In this document: positions 7,770-16,215 of the stretch, in pieces
Numbering within the stretch: the first letter of the stretch is position 1
Layout: each line of letters opens with the position of its first letter
Assembly (NCBI RefSeq): GCF_019444005.1
Contig: NZ_CP049304.1
Coordinates: 2,356,001 to 2,420,000, forward strand
DNA length: 64,000 nt
Direction: 5' to 3'
Source of the DNA: Liquorilactobacillus nagelii DSM 13675
GTDB lineage: Bacteria > Bacillota > Bacilli > Lactobacillales > Lactobacillaceae
The notes under the pieces: model-generated
Told to the model about the DNA's origin: nothing
Seen by the model: only the letters and a program-made list of their open reading frames with translations
Databases searched by the model: none
Position numbers and translations under genes: made by a program

Positions 7770-8039
7770 ATGAAAGAATTAGATTGCAAACTAAAAATCG
7801 AATATCTACTTGATGATTTAGACTTAGCTGAACAACGTAATGAAACTTATCATGGTGCATACCAGAAGCTTTTGGAAGTTAAGCGTAATTATTATGATGA
7901 GCTGGAAGTTATTTCTTTTGAAGCAGCTGTAGCTAATTTGATTACCGGATTAGCAAGGTGGGGGAAAAAACTACCGGCGCATCGACAACCCTTTAGATAT
8001 CTTAATCTGCAGGAATATGCTCAAACTTGTCTTAGTTAA
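7770..8039 (+). CDS. Hypothetical 89-residue protein
   Basis: Not recognised. The protein is soluble, charged and helical, starting MKELDCKLKIEYLLDDLDLA and ending LNLQEYAQTCLS, with no signal or membrane segment. The ATG at 7770 was chosen because AAAGGAG lies about 10 bases upstream; an in-frame TTG at 7746 has no ribosome site. It lies between the MutS-like remnant and a gatA paralogue, in the place where gatC would stand in a gatCAB operon, but it lacks GatC features and no similarity is claimed. Confidence 0.6.
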   Translation: MKELDCKLKIEYLLDDLDLAEQRNETYHGAYQKLLEVKRNYYDELEVISFEAAVANLITGLARWGKKLPAHRQPFRYLNLQEYAQTCLS

Positions 8040-8077
8040 CTGTAAAAAGCAAAATTATTTTTGAAATGAGGCATTTT

Positions 8078-9538
8078 ATGAATTACTTTAATCAAGACTT
8101 AACTCAGATTCACGCTGATTTAGTGGACAGAAAATATAGTGTTCAAGAATTAATTAAGGCAACTTATCAAAATATTGAACTTACTGACAAAAAAATTCAT
8201 GCCTTTTTAACGCTAAATAAACAAAAGGCAATGTTTCAAGCTCAAAAGGTTGATCAATCAGGAGCAGTTTTACAAAACTTATTGGCAGGAATTCCAATTG
8301 CGATTAAAGATAATATTGTGACTAAGTCATTAAAGACAACAGCGGCTTCGAAAATGCTAGCCAATTTTGTGCCAATTTATGATGCAACCGTGGTTGAAAG
8401 ATTGGCTGCTGAACAAATGATTAATATTGGCAAAACAAATTTGGATGAGTTTGCGATGGGCGGTTCTACTGAAAATTCGGCTTTTCAAACAACTAGAAAT
8501 CCTTGGAATCTAGCTTATGTTCCTGGCGGTTCATCGGGTGGCTCAGCAGCAGCAATTGCTTCAGGCCAGATTCCCGTTGCTTTAGGTTCTGATACTGGCG
8601 GATCTATTCGCCAGCCAGCTGCTTTCAATGGTATTGTCGGTATGAAGCCGACTTATGGTCGAGTTTCACGTTGGGGCTTAATTGCATTCAGTTCAAGCTT
8701 AGATGAGATTGGGGTTTTGTCAAAAACGGTCAAAGATAACGCAGTGATTTTATCAGTAATTGCGGGAAAAGATCAACGTGATGCGACATCTGTCAACCGA
8801 AATGTTCCAGATTTTACTAAGGAGTTAACATCTTTGGCTGACATTCATGGTTTAAAAATTGGAATTCCAAAAGAGTTTATTGGACCGGGGATCGATGACT
8901 GTATTAAGCAGACGGTTAACGAGACAGCAAAGAGGTTTGAAGAATTAGGTGCTAAAGTGCGGGAAATTTCTTTACCACACAATAAATACTGCGTGGCTGC
9001 CTATTATATTATTTCTTCATCGGAAGCATCTTCTAATCTGCAACGCTTTGATGGAGTGCGTTATGGCTACCATGCCGAAAATACTAAAAATTTGGATGAA
9101 CTGTATGTTAAATCAAGGGCAGAAGGCTTTGGTGATGAAGTAAAGCGGCGGATTATGTTGGGGACGTTTTCTTTATCAGCTGGATATTATGATGCTTATT
9201 ACAAGAAAGCAGCCCAAGTTAGGACATTAATTATTAGAGATTTTCGAAAGGCTTTTGAACAAGTTGATTTGATTTTAGGACCAGTAGCGCCAACGACGGC
9301 CTATAAAATTGGTCAAAATGTTACCGATCCTTTAAAAATGTATCTAAGTGATATTTTAACGATTCCGGTTAATATGGCAGGGCTTCCTGGGATGACGTTT
9401 CCTGCTGGTTTTAGCCAGGGGTTACCAATTGGTTTACAATTAATTGGCAAGTGGTTTGATGAACAGACAATTTATCGAGCTGGATATGTTTTTGAACGAA
9501 ATACAGACTTTCATCGACGGCATCCAATGTTGAAATAA
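8078..9538 (+). CDS. gatA: GatA-type amidase (glutamyl-tRNA(Gln) amidotransferase subunit A paralogue)
   Basis: A 486-residue amidase-signature protein. The Ser-cisSer-Lys triad is intact: Lys in AIKDN (about residue 77), cis-Ser in PGGSSGGSAAA (about 152) and the nucleophilic Ser in GSDTGGSIRQPA (about 175). Length and end regions match GatA, which frees ammonia from glutamine for transamidation of Glu-tRNA(Gln). However, gatC and gatB are not adjacent, so this is probably an extra copy or a stand-alone amidase, with gatCAB elsewhere. GAGG six bases before ATG 8078 decides the start; an ATG at 8066 overlaps that ribosome site. The unit ends in the shared terminator at 9565-9615. Confidence 0.85.
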   Translation: MNYFNQDLTQIHADLVDRKYSVQELIKATYQNIELTDKKIHAFLTLNKQKAMFQAQKVDQSGAVLQNLLAGIPIAIKDNIVTKSLKTTAASKMLANFVPIYDATVVERLAAEQMINIGKTNLDEFAMGGSTENSAFQTTRNPWNLAYVPGGSSGGSAAAIASGQIPVALGSDTGGSIRQPAAFNGIVGMKPTYGRVSRWGLIAFSSSLDEIGVLSKTVKDNAVILSVIAGKDQRDATSVNRNVPDFTKELTSLADIHGLKIGIPKEFIGPGIDDCIKQTVNETAKRFEELGAKVREISLPHNKYCVAAYYIISSSEASSNLQRFDGVRYGYHAENTKNLDELYVKSRAEGFGDEVKRRIMLGTFSLSAGYYDAYYKKAAQVRTLIIRDFRKAFEQVDLILGPVAPTTAYKIGQNVTDPLKMYLSDILTIPVNMAGLPGMTFPAGFSQGLPIGLQLIGKWFDEQTIYRAGYVFERNTDFHRRHPMLK

Positions 9539-9564
9539 GTCCGACTAAAATTTTGATATCAAAA

Positions 9565-9615
9565 AGACTGTCACTAAAATTAACTTGAGCAGCTAACTTT
9601 AGTGAACAGCCTTTA
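9565..9615. terminator. Bidirectional terminator between gatA and the CoA-elongation operon
   Basis: CTGTCACTAAA pairs with TTTAGTGAACAG (one bulge). A T-rich run follows on the plus strand and an AAAAA run on the other side, so it can stop both convergent units. Confidence 0.7.
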
Positions 9616-10458
9616 TTTATTTATTATTCGCTGAATGATCTTTTCGGCGGGTTCGATGTGGGTAATTCGATCAGCTACTTGACCAGCCATAAAAGCACCA
9701 TTTTTTAAATCACCATCCTGAACGGCTGCTTTTAATGAGGCATTGGTCGAGGATTGACCGGGATGTTTGAGAACGCGTGCCCAATAACCACTGGAGGTTT
9801 TCGCCAACATCGTGCCAGGGTTACTACTTTGACACAACAAATTCCGATATTCGGAAGCTATTTGGCATTCCTCTGCGGCTAAAAAAGCTGTTCCAGCCTG
9901 GACACCAGCTGCACCGAGAATTTTCACGGCTTGGAAGTCAGGGTAATCATATATTCCTCCGGCAGCCAAAACAGGTAGATCGCTAATAGCAGTAACTTGA
10001 GGGATTAAAGTAAAGGTTGTTTCAGTTCCAACATGACCGCCAGCTTCAATTCCCTCAGCAATTAATCCATTGATTGGAAGCTGTAGCATCTTTTGTGCAA
10101 TTTTTATATTAGGAATTACTGGAAAAACCTTAATTCCAGCCAGATTTAATTGTGAGAGATATTTAGCTGGGTTACCAGCACCGGTTGTAACAATAGCAAT
10201 CTTTTCTTGACAAACGATTTTGACTAACTCTTGAATATTCGGTTCCAATAACATCAAATTAACGCCAAATGGTTGCTGCGTTAGTTGACGAGTTTTTTGA
10301 ATCATGTCTTGAAGTTGTTGAGCTGATCGACCACCACTACCAATAATTCCTAAAGCACCAGCATTTGATACCGCGGCGACTAGTTCCGGATTACTTGCCC
10401 AAGCCATACCACCTTGAAATAACGGATATTTTAAGCCAAGCGCTTGATACCATTCCAT
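9613..10458 (-). CDS. FabK-like enoyl reductase / nitronate monooxygenase family flavoprotein
   Basis: A 281-residue FMN-dependent TIM-barrel protein of the FabK / 2-nitropropane dioxygenase family. Visible marks: FQGGMAWASNPELVAAVSNA at the start, GVNLML, VTTGAGNP, GLIAEGIEAGGHVG near residue 140 and AAGGIYD. The His in AGGHVG is at the position of the catalytic His of the family. It is about 35 residues shorter than typical FabK. As the last gene of a leftward operon with ligase, thiolase, dehydratase and reductase genes, it is best read as the enoyl-thioester reductase of that pathway. Nitronate oxidation is the main alternative. AAGGGGATG lies upstream of the start. Confidence 0.72.
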   Translation of the reverse strand: MEWYQALGLKYPLFQGGMAWASNPELVAAVSNAGALGIIGSGGRSAQQLQDMIQKTRQLTQQPFGVNLMLLEPNIQELVKIVCQEKIAIVTTGAGNPAKYLSQLNLAGIKVFPVIPNIKIAQKMLQLPINGLIAEGIEAGGHVGTETTFTLIPQVTAISDLPVLAAGGIYDYPDFQAVKILGAAGVQAGTAFLAAEECQIASEYRNLLCQSSNPGTMLAKTSSGYWARVLKHPGQSSTNASLKAAVQDGDLKNGAFMAGQVADRITHIEPAEKIIQRIINK

Positions 10459-10472
10459 TAGTTACATCCCCT

Positions 10473-11222
10473 TTAAATTAATTCATGAAAAATTGGTTCT
10501 TCCCAATACCCTAGTTTATCCCCATTAACAGAATAAATCATGCCAGTTTTTTTTGTTTTTAATAAACGATTAATTATAAATTCGGCGACTTGTTTACTTG
10601 AACCGAGTTCCCATTCAGCAGGCAACTTTCCAGTAAAATGCTTTTTTATTTTTTCAATAGCCGGTAAAGTCATATTCGTTTTAGCTGCTGGGGCCACACA
10701 GTTGACCCTTAAATCAAAACGCTTTAACTCTAAAGCAAGTGTTTTGGTCAAACCGATAATTCCAGCTTTTGCAGCCGAATAATTGGCCTGACCCGGATTA
10801 CCAAATAAAGCCGATTTTGAAGTTAACATCACAATTTGACCACTAGGATTTATTTGATTAGTAAAATAATGGGTAACGTTAAACGTCCCAGTGAGGTTAG
10901 TAGTTATGACTTGATCCCAATTTTGGGTTGACAATTTAATCCACCAATTATCGGCAATGTTTCCTGCATTATTAATTAAAAAATCAATTTTCCCGCTAGT
11001 TAGCGCAGCCTGTCTAACAGCCAAACGATCGCAAACATCAAAAACGGCAATTTGAACAGTAGCCGTAGGAAAGTAATTCAAAAGTTCGTTTCTTCTAGTC
11101 TGTAGTTTAGTTGAATCACGGCCGGCTAAAATTAGCTTATAATTTTGTTTTGCAGCTTGTTGTGCTAATGCTCAACCAATACCTCGGGTTGCTCCGGTAA
11201 TTAAAATTGTTTGCTTGTTCAT
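10473..11222 (-). pseudogene. SDR-family 3-oxoacyl reductase broken by a nonsense codon
   Basis: A FabG-like short-chain dehydrogenase of 249 codons in which codon 17 is TGA (plus strand TCA at 11172-11174). The frame reads MNKQTILITGATRGIG, stop, ALAQQAAKQ, so the NAD(P)-binding TGxxxGIG motif is directly followed by the stop. The likely ancestral codon is CGA (Arg), one transition away. The rest is intact: LINNAGN, YSAAKAG (catalytic Tyr and Lys) and VNCVAP. Its start ATG overlaps the stop of the MaoC-like gene by 4 bases. The natural role would be reduction of 3-oxoacyl-CoA. A sequencing error or read-through cannot be excluded. Confidence 0.78.
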
Positions 11223-11512
11223 TTTGCCCAACTTCCTTTAGCAATTACTGATTGCTGAATATTTTTGATTTGGAAAAAGTTGATTGAGGTTTCAAATAAT
11301 AGATAGTCATTAAGATAGGCCGGATGACAAAATTTGATGGTGGCGTTGGTGGGGATTTTTTTGAAATATTGTTGATATTTGCTTTCGAGAGTGAGCAATA
11401 ATAAATTTCCAGGAATCACGATCAATTTTTGCTGATGAAGTGGATTTTCATCTTGGGTTAGTCGTAAAAAAGAAGTTACTTCTTGGTGGCTAAACTTTTT
11501 AAAAAAATTCAT
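11219..11512 (-). CDS. MaoC-like hot-dog dehydratase, short form
   Basis: A 97-residue protein with the MaoC/FabZ-type pattern: SFLRLTQDENPLHQQ near residues 14-28, with the Asp and His that act in R-specific enoyl-CoA hydratases, then VIPGNLLLLTLESKY. Single-domain MaoC hydratases usually have about 130-150 residues, so this one is short, mainly between the DENPLH motif and the VPG segment. It overlaps the thiolase stop and the SDR start by 4 bases each (ATGA), showing translational coupling. The inferred role is dehydration of 3-hydroxyacyl-CoA in the same operon. Confidence 0.6.
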   Translation of the reverse strand: MNFFKKFSHQEVTSFLRLTQDENPLHQQKLIVIPGNLLLLTLESKYQQYFKKIPTNATIKFCHPAYLNDYLLFETSINFFQIKNIQQSVIAKGSWAK

Positions 11513-12690
11513 TCCATGATTCCTCCGCTAATAAAATTAATTGCATTTTTCCACCACTTATTTCCAATTAAAAGACTAATTCCCATTCCACCGGCGACAC
11601 ATAAAGTAGCAATTCCTAAGCAGGGGCGATTAATTAAGTTCAGGCGATTTAATAATCTGGCAATTAAGATTTCCCCAGTTGCACCGTAAGGGTGACCAAA
11701 GGCTAATGCACCTCCAAAAGCGTTTAGTTTGGCGTCAGTTAAATTAAAATGGTTTTTAAAAAGAAGCGCTTGAACCGCAAAAGCTTCGTTCAATTCAATT
11801 GCAGTTATTTCTGATACTTGAAGTGAGAATTTTTTTAAAAGCTTTTCAGTTGCCTTAATCGGGCCGAATAAAAATGCTTCTGGATCAAGGGCTACAGTAA
11901 TTTGGCCGAGATAAAGCCCTTGAAATTCAAGCGGTAAAGTTGGCTGAGCAAGAATCACTGATGCAGCTCCATCGTTAATTGGACAGCTATTACCAGCTGT
12001 GGCCGTTCCATTGGCTGAAAACGCTGGTTTTAATTTTGCTAGTTTTTCAAGTGAAGTATCAAAACGGACAGTTTGATCTAAACAAATATTTTTAGTTGTT
12101 GATTGATAAGGAATGATTTCTGGTTGTAATTTACCAGAAATAATTGCTTGCATAGCCTTCCGATGACTGCTTAGCGCGTATTGATTCTGAGCTAAGCGAG
12201 AGATTTTCTTTTTCTTGGCAGTTAAATCGGCAATTATTCCCATATCTAAATCACTAAAGCCGTCAGGTGTCATTCTAAATCTTTTAATGGGTCGCTTTGA
12301 ATTAGCATCAAGTACAATGTTGGCTGTTGAAGTACTCTCAACACCGCCAGTACAGATCAAGCTGGCATCTTTTACTTTAATTAGATTAGCGGCAGTAATG
12401 ATAGCTGCTAGACTGGAACCGCATTGACAATCAATCGTTTGTGCGGGTATAGTACTTACAAATCCAGCTTGTAAGGCACAGCGACGTGCTAAATTGCCCC
12501 CTTGATTAGTGACATTTCCCAAAATAACTTGATTTATTTCAGCTTGTTTAATTTGAGGAATCGCTGCAAATTGTTGGATGATCAAGTTTTGATAGAGCTG
12601 TTCTGGCATAATTTCTTGATAAACGCCATTAATTTTACCAATTGGTAAACGTGTTGCGGCAACAATGCCAACTGGAGAGTTAAATTTCAT
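11509..12690 (-). CDS. Thiolase (acetyl-CoA acetyltransferase family)
   Basis: A 393-residue, apparently complete thiolase. The nucleophilic Cys is in DCQCGSSLAA (Cys90), the catalytic His in FGGALAFGHPYGATG and the second Cys in CVAGGMG near the end; NEAFAVQ is also present. The enzyme joins or splits acyl-CoA units. The start at 12690 (MKFNSP) follows GGTG by 6 bases; an in-frame ATG at 12702 is possible. It overlaps the 3' end of the acyl-CoA ligase gene and couples to the MaoC-like gene. With downstream reductases for both the keto and the enoyl step, a biosynthetic direction is plausible. Confidence 0.86.
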   Translation of the reverse strand: MKFNSPVGIVAATRLPIGKINGVYQEIMPEQLYQNLIIQQFAAIPQIKQAEINQVILGNVTNQGGNLARRCALQAGFVSTIPAQTIDCQCGSSLAAIITAANLIKVKDASLICTGGVESTSTANIVLDANSKRPIKRFRMTPDGFSDLDMGIIADLTAKKKKISRLAQNQYALSSHRKAMQAIISGKLQPEIIPYQSTTKNICLDQTVRFDTSLEKLAKLKPAFSANGTATAGNSCPINDGAASVILAQPTLPLEFQGLYLGQITVALDPEAFLFGPIKATEKLLKKFSLQVSEITAIELNEAFAVQALLFKNHFNLTDAKLNAFGGALAFGHPYGATGEILIARLLNRLNLINRPCLGIATLCVAGGMGISLLIGNKWWKNAINFISGGIME

Positions 12691-13937
12691 CGTATTCACC
12701 ATTCCTATAAGCCTGAGCTAATTGAGATCTTGAAATTTTTAGATTGCTCGTTAGTGGAATTTCATTAGTTACTAAATAAATATTGGGACATTTGAATTTT
12801 TCCAATCGCTGGGCTAATTTTTTTTGGAGCTGCTTTTTAGTAATTGGCTTGATCATTAAAAGAGCAATTTTTTGCCCATAAACTTGGTACTCTACTCCAA
12901 AAGCAAAGCACTTCTGGCAAAGATCACTGGCGGCAGTTTCAATTTCCAGTGGGTCAACTTTATTTCCGCCATGATCAATCAAATCAGCTTTTCTTCCTAG
13001 TAAAAACAAGTGATTTTTTTTCAAAAAGCCTAAATCATCTGTAACCCAATTTTTTGGAGGAGTTTGAGCTAAATAACCGCTAAATTAGGTAAGGGCTGGT
13101 AACGATAATTTCTTGCTGTAAGCCAATTGAAACTTGAGTATTTGGAAATAATTGACCTGCGGAAGATTTAAATTTTCCATTAGTTATATCTTGCCAACTA
13201 ATAAAGCTTGTCTCAGAACTACCATAAAATTCAAATAACTTCACTTGGGGAAATTGCTGTTTAATTTTTTTAATGCCTTGAGATGTCAAAGTTCCACCAC
13301 CTAAGAAGATAGTTCTTAAATTGTTAGGCGGAATGTTATGGTTGTTTGAGCTCTGTAATAAAAAAGTTGGTACTGAAAATAAACAGGCATCTCCGCTTAA
13401 GCTGTTTAACTGGTGAATGTTATCAATTAAATAGAACTTTTTTCCTAAGTAAATAGCTAACATTAATGTATGTAAACCGAGAGAAGTTGTTAGTGGACTG
13501 CTGGTGGCGATACTTTGAACAGCGTCTAGGTTAAACAATTTGCGACAGCAATCAAAGCCCTTCTTCCATGAGAGCCAATTGCGCCGATAAACTTTAGGTT
13601 GACCGGTCGTGCCAGAAGTCAGTCCGAAGAAGAAAGGTTCCGTTGCTAAATCCTTAATTTTTAAATCGAATTGGTCAGTTACAAAAGATCCTATCAGAGG
13701 ATAATTTCCTGTCTGGACAATGGCTAAAAAATCCGTAATAAACTTAAGCGGATCATTTTCGGTTAATTTGATGATTTTCTCTGAGTTGTTGTCAAAACGT
13801 TTAGTTGCCTTTTGAACTAGTTTGAATAATTGCCAGTAAGTATAATCTTTTCCGGCTGAGCTAATCACTGGTTGTGAACCGAATTTGGTTAGTAAATCTT
13901 TTAGTGGAAATTGATTTTTAGATTCCGTTTTTATCAA
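12680..13937 (-). pseudogene. AMP-forming acyl-CoA ligase with a one-base frameshift
   Basis: Two reading frames make one adenylate-forming enzyme of about 418 residues. The upstream part has the phosphate loop TSGTTGQPK (residues 107-115) and EFYGSSETSF, then ends in SPYLI and a stop near 13080. The other frame continues at once with FSGYLAQTPPKNW, DDLGF, LGRKADLIDHGG and the catalytic-Lys region NLKISRSQL. Removing one A from CTAATTTAGC near 13083 restores one frame, so this is a +1 indel. The enzyme would activate a carboxylic acid to the CoA thioester that feeds the thiolase. The start is a TTG at 13937 with weak AAGGA upstream, and is uncertain. Confidence 0.78.
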
Positions 13938-14069
13938 GTCCTTATAGCATAAATTAGAATCATTTTACGAAAATTCGCTAGTTTTGTAAACCTATTTATA
14001 AAATTAAGTTTACCGTAAATGGATGTGATTAAAAAGTTTTCCTGACGATTTTTTGAGAAAGACAAATTT

Positions 14070-14117
14070 TTAACAGCTTCTTAACAGTAGCAGCCGAATC
14101 TTAACACTGTTTTAACA
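14070..14117 (+). promoter_or_regulatory. Two pairs of TTAACA direct repeats, PhoP-box-like
   Basis: TTAACA occurs at 14070-14075, 14081-14086, 14101-14106 and 14112-14117. Each pair has an 11-bp period (5-bp spacer), and the pairs start 31 bp apart. This is the arrangement bound by OmpR/PhoB-class response regulators such as Bacillus PhoP. The repeats read toward the small protein gene at 14169; the last one lies where a -35 box would be (poor -10 candidate TACGAA near 14133). The divergent acyl-CoA ligase operon could also be affected. Confidence 0.6.
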
Positions 14118-14168
14118 ACTAAGAGAGTAGGATACGAATAGTAGTAAATAAAGCTGGAGGTGAAAGTT

Positions 14169-14450
14169 ATGCTAGAAGAATATGTATTTAATGATATCTT
14201 AGAGAGGTTGAATCGCCAAAGAACAGTTGAAGAGTTAAAAACAAAAATTAAACAAAAAGAAGCTGGAGTGATCCAAAGTGTCTCAGGCGATTTAATTTTG
14301 CCAGATATTGAACTTGTATATTATTTTGATCAACAACACCTTTTGCAGATTGATTATTCTTTTTCAGATAACGTTTCGAGTGAAACCCGAAAGTTTTGGG
14401 AGTCAATAATAGTAGCTTTGATCAAAAGTAATAAAAATTTAAATGAATGA
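14169..14450 (+). CDS. Hypothetical 93-residue protein behind PhoP-like boxes
   Basis: Not recognised. A small acidic soluble protein starting MLEEYVFNDILERLNRQRTV, with no signal, cysteine or membrane segment. An optimal GGAGG lies 8 bases before ATG 14169; a GTG at 14160 is in frame but overlaps that ribosome site. A strong Shine-Dalgarno site with four TTAACA boxes upstream suggests a condition-dependent, well translated protein, perhaps under phosphate or another two-component control. No clear terminator was found behind it. Confidence 0.65.
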   Translation: MLEEYVFNDILERLNRQRTVEELKTKIKQKEAGVIQSVSGDLILPDIELVYYFDQQHLLQIDYSFSDNVSSETRKFWESIIVALIKSNKNLNE

Positions 14451-14498
14451 GTTTGTAAGTAAAAAATAGCAGAGTTAATTTAAATTAAGCTGATTTGG

Positions 14499-14526
14499 TT
14501 GACATTTTTTCTTGAAGTGAGATAAT
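14499..14526 (+). promoter_or_regulatory. Promoter of leader RNA B
   Basis: TTGACA (14499-14504) and GATAAT (14521-14526) are spaced by 16 bp. The transcript would start near 14533 and first form a hairpin, CTCATG plus GGCA pairing with TGCC plus CATGAG (about 14534-14562). Confidence 0.7.
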
Positions 14527-14582
14527 TAATTTCCTCATGAGGCAATGAAACTGCCCATGAGCAGAATCAACAAAGTAGATTA

Positions 14583-14941
14583 TTTAATAAAAGTTAAGGC
14601 AAAATTTCCTAATTTTAGTTAGGTAGTGAATGCCCCAAATTTTTTACACGCTACTTTGACAAGCTTTACCAAAAACTAAGATCTGGTTGTGGAGCAGTAT
14701 AGCTTCGCTGTAAAGATTTAATTCGTGGGCAACATTACGACTTTAAAGGCTTTGGTAATTAGCATGTAAGACCTGCTTGCAGGCAATCGCGTTGTGGTTG
14801 CGCTGTTAGGTACAGTTTTCACAAACTTCTGGCTTTAGTTGGAAGTGGTTAACAAGCGATGACGTTCGCCAAATATTAATGACGTCTGAAAAACTCTTTT
14901 TTCTGAAAAGTTAAAAGATTGTTTTTCAGACGTCTTTTTTT
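14583..14941 (+). ncRNA. Structured leader RNA of unknown class, copy B
   Basis: The counterpart of copy A. It shares CCTAAT-TTTA-GTTAGG (near 14608; A to G keeps pairing as a wobble), the 18-base block GGTAATTAGCATGTAAGA (14755-14772), CTGTTAGGTACAG near 14812 and the hairpin GCGA-TGACGT-TCGC (14856-14869). ATGACGTC (14879-14886) then leads into the terminator. The middle part differs in sequence. In B, TTACCAAA (near 14675) can pair with TTTGGTAA of the shared block. It precedes an MFS gene and mntH, so a metal or nutrient signal is conceivable, but copies A and C precede unrelated genes. It does not match the M-box or yybP-ykoY consensus known to me. Confidence 0.68.
14881..14941 (+). terminator. 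Terminator of leader RNA B
   Basis: GACGTCTGAAAAAC pairs perfectly with GTTTTTCAGACGTC across an imperfect loop arm and is followed by a T-run. As in copy A, the 5' arm starts with the conserved GACGTC. Confidence 0.82.
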
Positions 14942-14980
14942 GTGTCAACGATGGCGATGTGGTAAAAGGGGGATGATTAA

Positions 14981-16177
14981 ATGGAACATCAGCGAAAAAA
15001 GCGCGAAATAATTATTGGTTTTGTATTATTTATGGGTTTAGTTAATTTTTTTGCGGACATGACTCATGAAGGAGCAAGGAGTATTTACGGATCTTATTTG
15101 GGATTATTAGGCATGAATGCTGCCAAAATTGGCTTTATTACTGGCTTTGGCGAATTTGTTGGCTATGCTTTACGTTTTTGGTCAGGAAGATATACTGATC
15201 GGTCAAAAAAGTATTGGTTGATAGCATTGGTTGGTTTTTCAATTAATATGGCAGCGATTCCAGCACTGGTATTGGTCAATAAAAATGGTTGGTTATTAGC
15301 TAGTTTTTTCATCGTAGCTGAGCGAATGGGACGAGCTTTACGTTTGCCGGCCAACAATACAATGCTGTCTTTTGCCGGGATGGAGGTTGGTGAAGGAAAG
15401 GCCTTTGCGATTGAGGAGTTTCTCGATTCAGTTGGCGCGTTTATCGGACCGGTTTATCTATATTTAATTATGTTATTCAAGCCGGTAGTGTCAGTCAATG
15501 ATTATCGGTTATTGTTTGGAGCATTGGCTTTGCCAGCAATAATTACTTTGATTGTTTTAGGCAAAGCTTATAAAAAGTTTCCGCAACCAGAGAAGTTTGC
15601 AAGTAAACCACAATTTAAATCTTTGAATCAGCCAAACAAAGCACTTTTGGTCTATGCATTTGGAATTTCGATGTTTGCCCTGGGCTTTATTGATTTTCCA
15701 ATAATCACAATGCATATTGCTCAACTAGGATTAGTTAGTACTGCTGATTTGCCGTTACTCTATGCCTATTCAATGCTGATTGGCGCCTTTTCAACCTTAA
15801 TTTTTGGCTATCTGTATGATTGGTTAGGATTAAAGACACTTGTTATCCCGGCACTATTGTCTGCGGGTTTTAGCTATTTCGTATTCGGTAACCGAAGTTT
15901 GGGGTTGATTATGCTTGGAATTACACTTTGGGGAATTGGGATGGGAGCTCAGGAGTCATTGATGGAATCGGTTATTGGGACAATAGTTCCTTCAGAAAAT
16001 CGAGCTTTTGGTTTCGGAATATTTGACATGATTTTTGGAATTTCTTGGTTCTTAGGTAGCTGGATTTCAGGAATTTTGTATGATCATTCGACTACTTTAA
16101 TGATTGTTTTTTCTATTGGAACACAGTTGTTAGCAATACCATGCTATTTATTTGTCGCTTGGAAAAATAAAATTTAA
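14981..16177 (+). CDS. MFS transporter, substrate unknown
   Basis: A 398-residue, 12-helix major facilitator protein. The loop after helix 2 reads [15 protein letters not shown], a variant of the MFS GxLaDrxGrr motif, and the central loop is short. An early acidic motif [15 protein letters not shown] in helix 1 is typical of one MFS branch often annotated only as permease. The substrate cannot be told. It follows leader RNA B, has AAAGGGGG as ribosome site, and lies 38 bp before mntH, so both probably respond to the same leader. Confidence 0.75.
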   Translation: MEHQRKKREIIIGFVLFMGLVNFFADMTHEGARSIYGSYLGLLGMNAAKIGFITGFGEFVGYALRFWSGRYTDRSKKYWLIALVGFSINMAAIPALVLVNKNGWLLASFFIVAERMGRALRLPANNTMLSFAGMEVGEGKAFAIEEFLDSVGAFIGPVYLYLIMLFKPVVSVNDYRLLFGALALPAIITLIVLGKAYKKFPQPEKFASKPQFKSLNQPNKALLVYAFGISMFALGFIDFPIITMHIAQLGLVSTADLPLLYAYSMLIGAFSTLIFGYLYDWLGLKTLVIPALLSAGFSYFVFGNRSLGLIMLGITLWGIGMGAQESLMESVIGTIVPSENRAFGFGIFDMIFGISWFLGSWISGILYDHSTTLMIVFSIGTQLLAIPCYLFVAWKNKI

Positions 16178-16215
16178 TAAACAAAACTATTTTTAGGCAA
16201 TTGGAGATGAGAATT

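Noticed and set aside
7770..8039. The 89-residue protein as GatC
   Set aside because: It sits where gatC would, but none of the usual GatC sequence features can be seen.
14583..14941. Leader B as an M-box or yybP-ykoY (Mn) riboswitch because mntH follows
   Set aside because: The conserved cores of these classes, as I remember them, are absent, and copy A of the same RNA precedes an unrelated gene.
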